Part shown: in pieces, positions 41,374 through 49,272 of the stretch
How positions within the stretch are numbered: position 1 is the stretch's first letter
Layout of the letters: every line of letters begins with the position of its first letter
Assembly (NCBI RefSeq): GCF_000373565.1
Contig: NZ_KB891820.1
Span: 462,647-526,646, forward strand
Direction: 5' to 3'
Source: Streptomyces sp. HmicA12
GTDB taxonomy: Bacteria; Actinomycetota; Actinomycetes; Streptomycetales; Streptomycetaceae
Length of the DNA: 64,000 nt
Position numbers and translations under genes: made by a program
The notes under the pieces: generated by a model
Told to the model about the DNA's origin: nothing
What the model saw: the letters and a program-made list of their open reading frames with translations, nothing else
Database searches by the model: none

Positions 41374-42858
41374 CTATCCCCGTACCGGCTGCGTCTGTGC
41401 CTGCGTCTGTGCCCGTGCCCGTGCCCGCGTCCAGTCGTCCGGCAGGGTGTCCAGCGGCGTTCGGCCGGGGACCAGTTCACCGCCCGCCACGTACCCCTCG
41501 GGCCGCCCGTCCAGCTCAGCCACGAGCCGGGCCCGCCACACGGCGACGTCCCGCGCTGCCGCGGGAGCCAGATCGTGCAGCTCCCGCGGATCGGCGTCGA
41601 GGTCGAAGAGCTGCTCGCGGCCCCCGCCCGAGAACCACACGTACTTCGTGCGCCCGTCCGTCAGCCAGTGCATCGACTCTCCGAAGAGCACATGCTCGCC
41701 GTGCAAGTACGGCCTGGGGGAGGGGAGTTCACGGCCCAGGGCGGCCGGGAGCAGACTGTGTCCGTCGAGGCCGTCCGGCACCGGGAGCCCGGCGCACTCC
41801 AGCAACGTGGGCATGACGTCGCGCAGTTCGGCCACCGTGCCGGGGCCCACCACGGTCCCGCCGGGCAGCGCCCCGCGCGGCCCCGACAGGATCAGCGGCA
41901 CCCGCGCCGATCCCTCGTACGGATACGCCTTGCGCCACAGCCGGTGCTCGCCCAGCATCTCGCCGTGGTCCGAGGTGAAGCAGATCCAGGTGTCGTCGGC
42001 GAGACCGAACTCGCCGAGTGCCTGCACGAAGCGGTTGATCTGCTGGTCGATGTGGGACATGTGGCCGTAGTAGCCGGCCCGCGCACGATGGGCCGTACGG
42101 CCGTCGTACGACGCGTAGTTGGCGTCCGCGCGCGCGTCGTCCCGCCATGCCTCCAGATCACCGGCCCAGTCGCCGACGGCCGGCTCGTACGGGGGTGCGT
42201 CCAGGTACTGCTCGAAGGCCCAGGCCGGCGGGTCGTACGGCGGATGCGGCCGGTGGAAGGAGAGGTGAAGCAGGAACGGCGCGGTCGGATCCCTGCGGTA
42301 CAGGAAGTCGACGGCCTCGCTCACCACCCAGTTCGTGGGGTGCAGCCGCTCCGCGCGGTCCCAGGGCCGGGCCACCACGCTGTTGCAGTCGAGCCCGTGG
42401 TCCGTGTAGTCGCCGCCGTCCGGCTGCCGCTCCAGCCAGGCCGCGTAGTCGTCGTGGAAGCGGGGATCCACGCGCCGGTCCCGCGCCTGGTGCAAGTACC
42501 CGTCGTGCAGGGTCACCTCGTCGAAGCCGATGCGGTTGCGCTCCGGGTAGGCGTGCAGCTTGCCGATCGCCCGCGTCTGGTAGCCGTGCCGCCCGAACTC
42601 GCCCGCGAGCGTCACCGGGTACTCCCACGGCACGCCGTCCCGGTATCCGGTGCGGCCGTGCCCGGTCTGGGCGAGACCCGTGTGCAGCGCGGCCCGTGCC
42701 GGGATGCAGGACGGCACCGCCGTGTAAGCCCGGTCGAACCGGGCTCCCCGCCCCGCGAGCTGATCCAGATAGGGCGTCCGGACGACGGGGTGCCCCGCCC
42801 CCGAAAGACAGTCTCCGCGCCACTGGTCGGCGGTGATCAGGACGACGTTGCGCGGCAT
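41374..42858 (-). CDS. Type I sulfatase
   Basis: This 494-residue sulfatase/alkaline-phosphatase-fold enzyme has the formylglycine motif CxPxR at 51-55 (SCIPARAAL) and an N-terminal metal-binding Asp (TADQWRG). A second metal site DHG appears in TSDHGEMLGEH. There is no signal peptide, so it is probably cytosolic and hydrolyses a sulfate ester on a small molecule or sugar. The cysteine needs conversion to formylglycine by a generating enzyme encoded elsewhere. The C-terminus ends in a repetitive Arg-Ala/Gln-Thr tail from a hexanucleotide tract. Confidence 0.88.
   Translation of the reverse strand: MPRNVVLITADQWRGDCLSGAGHPVVRTPYLDQLAGRGARFDRAYTAVPSCIPARAALHTGLAQTGHGRTGYRDGVPWEYPVTLAGEFGRHGYQTRAIGKLHAYPERNRIGFDEVTLHDGYLHQARDRRVDPRFHDDYAAWLERQPDGGDYTDHGLDCNSVVARPWDRAERLHPTNWVVSEAVDFLYRRDPTAPFLLHLSFHRPHPPYDPPAWAFEQYLDAPPYEPAVGDWAGDLEAWRDDARADANYASYDGRTAHRARAGYYGHMSHIDQQINRFVQALGEFGLADDTWICFTSDHGEMLGEHRLWRKAYPYEGSARVPLILSGPRGALPGGTVVGPGTVAELRDVMPTLLECAGLPVPDGLDGHSLLPAALGRELPSPRPYLHGEHVLFGESMHWLTDGRTKYVWFSGGGREQLFDLDADPRELHDLAPAAARDVAVWRARLVAELDGRPEGYVAGGELVPGRTPLDTLPDDWTRARARAQTQAQTQPVRG
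41390..41431 (-). repeat. Short tandem repeats at the sulfatase 3' end
   Basis: A 12-base unit TGCGTCTGTGCC occurs twice (41390-41401, 41402-41413), followed by CGTGCC twice. It encodes the RARARAQTQAQTQ-like tail of the sulfatase. Confidence 0.8.
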
Positions 42859-43198
42859 GGGAAGCGGAACTCCTCGATTCGGGACGCCGGTTGACACAGC
42901 GTGACCTGGTGCTCTCGCTGCTCGTTGCACACAACTTGGCCGCGCCCGCGCTGTCAACCGGCGCGTTCGAGGCGTATCGGCGACAAGCGTGACGCGAGAG
43001 GACAACAGCGTCACCGGATTCGAAGACATGCGCGGAAACCCCACTTTGGGGTGAACTCACGCCTGGTTGCCGCCCGTTCACTCTCAGTGCGTAAAGATTC
43101 CTTCGTCGACGGCACCGCGCGATGTCCCCATGGCGCCCCGCCGCACCGGCACCACGTCCTTGTCTCGTTTCCGTCCCGTCCCTGGGGGTCCCACCAGC
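42859..43198. promoter_or_regulatory. Divergent region between sulfatase and LAETG protein genes
   Basis: These 340 bases have no clear gene. Inverted arms GCCGGTTGACA (42886-42896) and TGTCAACCGGC (42952-42962) each include TTGACA, a consensus -35 box, on opposite strands. The minus-strand copy has TTGTGT 17 bases further on and could drive the sulfatase. A small hairpin ACCCCA/TGGGGT is at 43038-43052. In-frame starts for the surface protein gene reach back to 43067 but lack good ribosome sites. Confidence 0.4.
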
Positions 43199-44152
43199 AT
43201 GCCCAGCACCAGCCACACCGCGTCCCTTCGAGCCCGCCGCCTCGCCGCGACGGCCACCGCCGCTGTCCTCGCCGCCGGCCCAGCCGTGCTCGCCACCGCG
43301 GGTCCGGCGGCCGCCACCGGCGACCACGGCGGCAAGGCCGGCGCGGTGGTCCTGCGCACGGGCCTGGACGTCTCGCTCCTCAACAAGACCGTGAACGTCC
43401 CGTTGAGGGTCGCGCTGAACGAGGTGCAGGCTCCCGCGAGCGCCGAGAAGACCGCGCTGACCGCACACCTCGACGGCGTCGACGGCGGACAGCCGTTCAG
43501 CGTGCTGAGCGCCGAGGTGGCCAAGGCGAAGGCCACGGTCGACGCCAAGAAGGCGGAGGGCTTCACGCAGCTGGCCCACGCGAAGGTCCACGTCCCCGGC
43601 CTCCCCCTCCTCTCGCTGATCGAGGTCGAGCAGGTCACGTCGAAGGCGCTGTGCGAGGCGGGCAAGAAGCCGGTCGCCGAGTCGAACCTGCTCGGCTCCG
43701 TCACCGTCCTCGGCAAGAAGGTCACGCTGACCACGGGCGGCACGACGCGCGTCGAGGTCCCGGGGGTCGGCGAGGTCTCCCTCGCGCTCTCCTCCACCTC
43801 CACGACCTCGACGACGGCGGCTGCCTCCGCCCTTCAGCTCAAGGTCTCCGTCAACCCGCTGAAGCTGAACGTCGCCGAGGTCGAGGGCGAGGTCACCCTG
43901 GCCGGTGCCACCTGTGAGGCCCCGAAGGCGCCCGCCGTCGCGGAGGCCCCGAAGCCCCAGGGCGAGAAGGCGGACGAGCCGATCAAGACCGAGGCCGCCG
44001 AACCGGTCGCGGCGAAGGCGCAGCCGAAGAGCGACCTGGCGGAGACCGGCGGCGACTCGGTCACCCCGTACATCGCGGGCGGCGCGATCGTCCTGCTCGT
44101 CGCGGGCGGCGGCGCGGTGGCGATGGCGCGCAGGGGCCGCTCCCGCGCCTGA
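43199..44152 (+). CDS. Cell-wall-anchored LAETG surface protein (SCO1860-like)
   Basis: This 317-residue protein has a signal peptide (LRARRLAATATAAVLAAG, cleavage near AAATG at about 40). A beta-rich domain with an internal cysteine pair (SKALCEAG, GATCEAP) and a Pro/Ala/Lys/Glu linker follow. The C-terminal sorting signal is LAETG near 280, a hydrophobic helix and a basic tail (MARRGRSRA). LAxTG is the class E sortase substrate motif in Streptomyces. From memory it matches the SCO1860-type family. I chose ATG 43199 because the signal peptide is then of normal length. Function is unknown. Confidence 0.82.
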   Translation: MPSTSHTASLRARRLAATATAAVLAAGPAVLATAGPAAATGDHGGKAGAVVLRTGLDVSLLNKTVNVPLRVALNEVQAPASAEKTALTAHLDGVDGGQPFSVLSAEVAKAKATVDAKKAEGFTQLAHAKVHVPGLPLLSLIEVEQVTSKALCEAGKKPVAESNLLGSVTVLGKKVTLTTGGTTRVEVPGVGEVSLALSSTSTTSTTAAASALQLKVSVNPLKLNVAEVEGEVTLAGATCEAPKAPAVAEAPKPQGEKADEPIKTEAAEPVAAKAQPKSDLAETGGDSVTPYIAGGAIVLLVAGGGAVAMARRGRSRA

Positions 44153-44199
44153 CGCGGAGCGGTACCGAATCAGGGGTTCCGCAGATACGTTCGATTGCC

Positions 44200-44559
44200 A
44201 TGAGTGATGCGAGTGTCTACGAGAGAGGGGGCGGAGCCCCCGCCGTGGCGGCGGTGGTCGATCTCTTCTACGCCAGAGTCCTGGCGGACGACCACCTGTC
44301 CCCGCACTTCGGCACCACCGACCTCCCGGCGATGAAGGCCCACCAGCGGGCCTTCATCGCGACGGCCCTGGGCGGCCCCGAGACCTACCGGGGCCGCCCT
44401 TTGGCCGAGGCGCACGCCCAACTGGCCCTGAAGGAGGCCGACTTCGACCGAGTGGTCCAGCACTTGGCGGAGTCCCTCGCGGAGGCGGGAGTGGACGAGC
44501 CGCTGATAGCCGAGATAGCGACGCGCCTGACGCCTCTGAAGCAGCAGATAGTGCGCTAA
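44200..44559 (+). CDS. Group 1 truncated haemoglobin
   Basis: This 119-residue globin has the two-over-two fold. It shows FYARVLADDHLSPHF with the B10-region Tyr, and KAHQRAFIATALGG with the proximal-His helix. Short length and the glycine-rich start fit group I (GlbN). It would bind O2 or NO for detoxification or sensing. It stands alone between the surface protein gene and the cobalamin cluster. Confidence 0.9.
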   Translation: MSDASVYERGGGAPAVAAVVDLFYARVLADDHLSPHFGTTDLPAMKAHQRAFIATALGGPETYRGRPLAEAHAQLALKEADFDRVVQHLAESLAEAGVDEPLIAEIATRLTPLKQQIVR

Positions 44560-44595
44560 GGCCTCTCCGGACCTAGGGGTGCGGGGGCGATCCTC

Positions 44596-46047
44596 TCAAC
44601 CCGCGACCAGCACCTCCCGCAACGCGGAGACGAACGCCTCGCCGACCTGGCGCCCCCGCACCGCCACCCGCACCCAGTCCCGCCCGAGCCCCGGGAACGT
44701 GTCCCCCCGCCGCACCGCGAACCCCGCCTCCCGCAACCGCACCCGCACCACATCCGCGTCCGGCACCCGCACCAGCACGAACGGCCCCTCCGGCGCCCCG
44801 GCCACCCGCACCCCGTAGGCCCCCAACTCCCGTAGCAGTCCGACCAGATGAGCCCGGTCCGCCGCAACGGCGCGAGCCGCATCCTCGGCCTCGGCGACCC
44901 CCCGGTCCGACACACACGCCTCCGCCGCCACCAGCGCGGGAGACGACACCGGCCACAACGGCTGCGCCCGCTCCAGCGCACGGACGACCTCCGGCTCGGC
45001 CAGCACGTACCCGATGCGCAGCCCGGCGAGCCCCCACGTCTTCGTCAGGCTCCGCAGCACCACGAGCCCCGGCACATCCGTCCGCCCGGCGAGGGACTCC
45101 CGCTCACCCGGCACGGCGTCCATGAACGCCTCGTCCACGACGAGCACCCGCCCGGGCCGTGCGAGCCGCGCCACCAGATCGGCGGGATGCAGTACGGACG
45201 TCGGGTTGGTCGGATTCCCGATCACCACGAGGTCGGCGTCGCCCGGCACGAGCCGGGGATCGAGCCGGAACCCCGCCTCCTCGTCCAGGAGCACCCGCCG
45301 CACCGCGTGCCCGGCATCCTCCAGCGCCGCCTCCGGCTCCGTGAACTGCGGATGCACGACGACGGGCCGCCGCACCCTGAGCGCCCGCGCGAGCAGCACG
45401 AACGCCTCGGCCGCCCCCGACGTGAGCAGCACCCGCTCCACCGGCACCCCGTGCCGCGCCGCCACCGCGGCCCGCGCCACCCGCCCGTCCGGATACGCGG
45501 CGAGCCCCTCCAGCGAGGCGGCGACGTGCTCCCGCAGCCAGCGCGGCGGCGTACCGGTGCGGACGTTCACCGCGAGATCCGTCAACTTCTCCCCGTCGTC
45601 GCGGACTTCGGCGTCCCCGTGATGGCGCAGATCGGGCCCGTCGACGACGCCCGGCACGTCCACCGCGGCACACGGCACCACCGCCACCTCCGGACGCGCC
45701 GCCGCCCACCCCTCGGCCTGCGCCATGGCGCGCCCCGCCGCCGACGCCTCGTACGGCAGCACGACGACGCGCCGCGCCCCGAGCGCCGCACACCGCTCGA
45801 GCCCCGCCGGAACGTCGGGCGCCGCACCGGACACGAACGCGGTCTCCACCCCCGCGTACCCGCTGCCCTCCCACAACAGCCGCGCGGCGGCGACGAGTTC
45901 GGCGTTGCCGCCCGGGTCGGCCGAGCCGCGGCCCACCAGCAGCACCGTCACACCGGCCCGGTCGTGCGGAGTACGGGCACCGGAGCCCAGGACATCGTCG
46001 AGCCGCCCTTCGAGCGCGGCGAGCAGAGCGGGAGGAGGGGTGTGCAC
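44596..46047 (-). CDS. cobC: CbiX-half / CobC PLP fusion (Rv2231c-type)
   Basis: This 483-residue protein has two modules. Residues about 30-135 (VTVLLVGRGSADPGGNAEL...RRVVVLPY) match one half of a CbiX/sirohydrochlorin chelatase, where the usual HGS motif reads RGS, so the metal-binding His is lost. Residues about 155-480 are a class I/II aminotransferase-fold CobC/CobD (threonine-phosphate decarboxylase-like) domain with NPTNPTS and the Lys in SLTKTWGLAG. It would supply aminopropanol phosphate for cobinamide. The GTG at 46047 has AAGGAG 8 bases upstream. The gene follows a cobE-like gene by 65 bases. Confidence 0.85.
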   Translation of the reverse strand: MHTPPPALLAALEGRLDDVLGSGARTPHDRAGVTVLLVGRGSADPGGNAELVAAARLLWEGSGYAGVETAFVSGAAPDVPAGLERCAALGARRVVVLPYEASAAGRAMAQAEGWAAARPEVAVVPCAAVDVPGVVDGPDLRHHGDAEVRDDGEKLTDLAVNVRTGTPPRWLREHVAASLEGLAAYPDGRVARAAVAARHGVPVERVLLTSGAAEAFVLLARALRVRRPVVVHPQFTEPEAALEDAGHAVRRVLLDEEAGFRLDPRLVPGDADLVVIGNPTNPTSVLHPADLVARLARPGRVLVVDEAFMDAVPGERESLAGRTDVPGLVVLRSLTKTWGLAGLRIGYVLAEPEVVRALERAQPLWPVSSPALVAAEACVSDRGVAEAEDAARAVAADRAHLVGLLRELGAYGVRVAGAPEGPFVLVRVPDADVVRVRLREAGFAVRRGDTFPGLGRDWVRVAVRGRQVGEAFVSALREVLVAG

Positions 46048-46112
46048 GGGACGGGCTCCTTGAATGACGCGTGAGGGGGGCGTACGACGGTGAGGGGCGA
46101 AGGGAGGGGACC

Positions 46113-46514
46113 CTACCCGGCCCGCGCCAGGGCACAGGTCACCCGGCCCGGCCCCCCGTCCGCCCCGCGCGCCGCCCGCTTGGGAACGAGCAGCTCACCC
46201 CCGGCGGCGAGCGCGGCGGCCTCCGCGACGGACGGCGTACCGGCGACGCCGCGTACCTCGTCCGAGGGATGCGGGACGGGCACGGCCGCGAGCCGCGCCG
46301 CCGGATAGGTCACCAGCGGCACCCCGAGCGCCTCGGCGGCCCGCACGATCCCCGGCTCCCGCCCCTTCGCCTCCACGGTCGCGAGTGCGGCCAGCTCACG
46401 GGGGCGCGCCCCGGCCTCGGCCAGCACGTCCCGGACGAGTTCCAGGACCTCGCCCGCGGTGACACCGGCCCGTGCCCCGACCCCGGCGACGACCCGGTCG
46501 CAGGCGCAGGTCAT
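46113..46514 (-). CDS. CobE / CbiG C-terminal-domain protein
   Basis: This 133-residue protein matches the CbiG C-terminal/CobE domain: VVAGVGARAGVTAGEVLELV, ALATVEAKGREPGIVRAA and a VAGTPSVAEAAAL stretch. It corresponds to stand-alone CobE, required in aerobic cobalamin synthesis by an unclear role. It is co-directional with the fused cobC gene. The ATG at 46514 starts the conserved CACDRVVAGVG segment. It is divergent from the ZIP gene with 39 bases between starts. Confidence 0.82.
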   Translation of the reverse strand: MTCACDRVVAGVGARAGVTAGEVLELVRDVLAEAGARPRELAALATVEAKGREPGIVRAAEALGVPLVTYPAARLAAVPVPHPSDEVRGVAGTPSVAEAAALAAGGELLVPKRAARGADGGPGRVTCALARAG

Positions 46515-46553
46515 GATGTGCGGCGCGGGGGTCGGATGAGTTAGCAAGGGCTT

Positions 46554-47285
46554 ATGGCGGTGTTCGTGGCGCTCGGCGCCTTCTTGATGACCCTGGTGGG
46601 CGGCTGGACCGCGCAACGGGTCACCGACCGGCGCCACCTGGTGCTCGGTCTCGCGGGTGGACTCATGCTCGGCGTGGTCGGCCTCGATCTGCTCCCGGAG
46701 GCGCTCGAAGCGGCGGGCGGCCCGGTCTTCGGGGTGCCCGCGGCGCTGCTCCTGTTCGTCGCCGGGTTCCTCGCCGCGCACGTCCTGGAACACCTCCTCG
46801 CCCAGCGCCAGGCGGCGCACGGCGGCGACGAGCGCGAGAACGGCCGGGTCCCCGAGATCGGCCTCACGGCGGCCTCGGCGATGGTCGGGCACAGCGTGAT
46901 GGACGGCGTCGCGATCGGTGCCGCGTTCCAGGTGGGCGGCGGCATGGGCCTCGCGGTGGCGCTCGCGGTCATCGCCCACGACTTCGCCGACGGCTTCAAC
47001 ACGTACACGATCACGAGCCTGTACGGGAACGCCCGCCGCAAGGCGGTGATGATGCTGTTCGCCGACGCGGTGGCCCCGGTGGTGGGCGCGGCGTCGACGC
47101 TGCTGTTCACCATTCCGGAGCAATTGCTCGGCGGCTATCTGGGCTTCTTCGGCGGCGTGCTGCTCTACCTCGCCGCCGCCGAGATCCTCCCCGAGGCCCA
47201 CCACGACCACCCGGCCCGCTCGACCCTGGCGTGCACGGTCGCGGGCGCGGCCTTCATCTGGCTCGTGGTGGGCATCGCGGGCTGA
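46554..47285 (+). CDS. ZIP-family metal transporter
   Basis: This 243-residue membrane protein has about eight helices and the ZIP signature metal-binding helices IV (VGHSVMDGVAIG) and V (IAHDFADGFNTY). A short His/Glu loop lies between helices III and IV (AAHGGDERENG). ZIP proteins import Zn2+, Mn2+, Fe2+ or Co2+. Its position inside a cobalamin cluster, on the opposite strand, suggests cobalt supply, but zinc is equally possible. AAGG lies just before the ATG at 46554. No metal riboswitch was recognised. Confidence 0.85.
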   Translation: MAVFVALGAFLMTLVGGWTAQRVTDRRHLVLGLAGGLMLGVVGLDLLPEALEAAGGPVFGVPAALLLFVAGFLAAHVLEHLLAQRQAAHGGDERENGRVPEIGLTAASAMVGHSVMDGVAIGAAFQVGGGMGLAVALAVIAHDFADGFNTYTITSLYGNARRKAVMMLFADAVAPVVGAASTLLFTIPEQLLGGYLGFFGGVLLYLAAAEILPEAHHDHPARSTLACTVAGAAFIWLVVGIAG

Positions 47286-47317
47286 GCCCCTTACCGGGCT
47301 CTGTGGGGGCGCGCCCT

Positions 47318-48679
47318 CTACGGCAGGCATCGGCCGACCAGGCGGCGGGCGATGTCCGGCAGCGCCGCCCAGTGCGTGTGCAGATAGCTGGCGTGTACAC
47401 CCTGCTGCACGAAGCCCTCGACGCGCGGCGTCGGCAGCCGCATGCCCCACGCGGGCGTCGGCCCGGCCCCCGGTTCGAGGACGGTCCGGTGGAACTCGTG
47501 GCCGCGCAGCCGCGAGCCCGCCGGGGCCAGGACGCTGTCGCTGACGGCGACCGCGTCCCGGTAGCCGAGCGTGAGCCTGCCGGTCATCCGGGCGTCCGCG
47601 TCGAGGACCCCGCACATGGGCTGGTCGTCGAGGGAGCGGGCCAGGTACAGCAGGCCCGCGCATTCGGCGACGACCGGGGCACCGGTGCCCGCCAGCGCGG
47701 CCACGTCCTTGCGGAGCTGTTCGTTGGCCGACAGCCCGGGAGCGTAGACCTCGGGGAAACCGCCGCCTATCACCAGGCCCGCCGTGCCCTCCGGGAGGCG
47801 CTCGTCGTGCAGGGGGTCGAAGGTGACGACCTCCGCGCCGGCCGCCGTGAGCAGCTCGGTGTGCTCGGCGTAGGAGAACGTGAAGGCGGCGCCTCCGGCC
47901 ACGGCCACGACCGGGCGGTGGCTCGGCGCCTCGGGCGCGGCTCCCGCGCTCCAGGCCTCCGCAGTCAGCGGCGGCGCCGTCCTCGCCAGCGCCAGCAGCC
48001 CGTCCAGGTCGCAGCCCTCGCGGACCATCGCCGCCGCCGCGCGCACCGAGTCGACCGCCTCCGCGCTCCGCTCGGCCACCGGGACGAGACCCAAGTGCCG
48101 GGCAGGGGTGGCCACTTGAGGGGTCCGGCGCAAAGAGCCGTAGACCGGGACGCCGACCTCCTCCAGGGCCTCCCGCAGCAACTGCTCGTGCCGCTCGGAG
48201 CCGACCTTGTTCAGGATCACGCCCGCGAGCCGCACCTGCGGGTCGAACGACGCGAAGCCGTGCACCAGCGCCGCCACCGACCGGGACTGCGACGAGGCGT
48301 CGACGACGAGCACCACGGGCGCCTTGAGCAGCTTGGCCACATGGGCCGTCGACGCCAGCTCGCCCTCCCCGGACGCGCCGTCGAAGAGCCCCATCACGCC
48401 TTCCACGACGGCGAGTTCACAGCCGTTCGCCCCGTGCGCGAACAAGGGCGCGACCAGGCCGGGGCCACACATGTACGCGTCCAGGTTGCGGCCGGGACGG
48501 CCGGTGGCGAGCGCGTGGTAGCCCGGGTCGATGTAGTCGGGGCCGACCTTGTGCGGCGACACGGCGAGGCCGCGCTCGGCGAACGCGGCCATCAGACCGG
48601 TGGCCACGGTGGTCTTGCCCGAACCGGACGCGGGCGCGGCGACCACCAGCCGGGGAACGCGCACGGGCTGCTCTACCAC
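47318..48679 (-). CDS. cobB: Cobyrinate a,c-diamide synthase
   Basis: This 453-residue enzyme amidates the a and c carboxylates of cobyrinate (or hydrogenobyrinate). It has an N-terminal P-loop (APASGSGKTT, 15-24), ILNKVGS, and a C-terminal glutamine amidotransferase domain with the triad Cys in AECAGLLYLA near 331. The start overlaps the cobO stop by 7 bases. It lies in the leftward cob operon. It is shorter than fused forms and ends with a normal CobB C-terminus. Confidence 0.95.
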   Translation of the reverse strand: MVEQPVRVPRLVVAAPASGSGKTTVATGLMAAFAERGLAVSPHKVGPDYIDPGYHALATGRPGRNLDAYMCGPGLVAPLFAHGANGCELAVVEGVMGLFDGASGEGELASTAHVAKLLKAPVVLVVDASSQSRSVAALVHGFASFDPQVRLAGVILNKVGSERHEQLLREALEEVGVPVYGSLRRTPQVATPARHLGLVPVAERSAEAVDSVRAAAAMVREGCDLDGLLALARTAPPLTAEAWSAGAAPEAPSHRPVVAVAGGAAFTFSYAEHTELLTAAGAEVVTFDPLHDERLPEGTAGLVIGGGFPEVYAPGLSANEQLRKDVAALAGTGAPVVAECAGLLYLARSLDDQPMCGVLDADARMTGRLTLGYRDAVAVSDSVLAPAGSRLRGHEFHRTVLEPGAGPTPAWGMRLPTPRVEGFVQQGVHASYLHTHWAALPDIARRLVGRCLP

Positions 48680-49272
48680 TCGATGCCCCGCTGGCCCTTC
48701 TGACCCGTGTCCATCGGGTGCTTCACCTTCGACATGTCGGTCACCAGATCCGCGAACTCGACGAGCTTCTCGGGGGCGTTGCGCCCGGTGATGACGACAT
48801 GCTGGGTGCCGGGCCGGTCACGCAGCACCGCCACCACCTCGTCCACGTCGATCCAGCCCCAGTGCATCGGGTAGGCGAACTCGTCGAGCACGTACAGCTT
48901 GTACGTCTCGGCGGCCAGGTCCCGCTTGACCTGCTCCCAGCCCTCGCGGGCCTTCTCCTCGTTGTCCGCCTGATCGTCCCGCTGGACCCAGGACCAGCCC
49001 TCGCCCATCTTGTGCCAGTCGACGGTGCCGCCCTCGCCGGAGGCGCCGAGCACCTTGAGCGCGTTCTCCTCGCCGACCTTCCACTTCGCCGACTTGACGA
49101 ACTGGAACACCCCGATCGGCCAGCCCTGGTTCCAGGCGCGCAGCGCGAGCCCGAAGGCGGCCGTCGACTTGCCCTTGCCGATGCCCGTGTGCACGAACAC
49201 CAGCGGACGGTTGCGGCGCTGACGTGTCGTCAGTCCGTCGTCCGGTACGACACTCGGCTGTCCCTGCGGCAT
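48673..49272 (-). CDS. cobO: Cob(I)yrinic acid a,c-diamide adenosyltransferase
   Basis: This 199-residue CobA/CobO-type enzyme attaches the adenosyl group to cobalt. Its P-loop is GIGKGKSTAAFG near 31-42. It shows FQFVKSAKWKVGEE and the YVLDEFAYPMHWGW segment. It overlaps the chelatase gene upstream by one base (TGATG) and cobB downstream by seven, so the three are translated as a unit. Confidence 0.95.
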   Translation of the reverse strand: MPQGQPSVVPDDGLTTRQRRNRPLVFVHTGIGKGKSTAAFGLALRAWNQGWPIGVFQFVKSAKWKVGEENALKVLGASGEGGTVDWHKMGEGWSWVQRDDQADNEEKAREGWEQVKRDLAAETYKLYVLDEFAYPMHWGWIDVDEVVAVLRDRPGTQHVVITGRNAPEKLVEFADLVTDMSKVKHPMDTGQKGQRGIEW

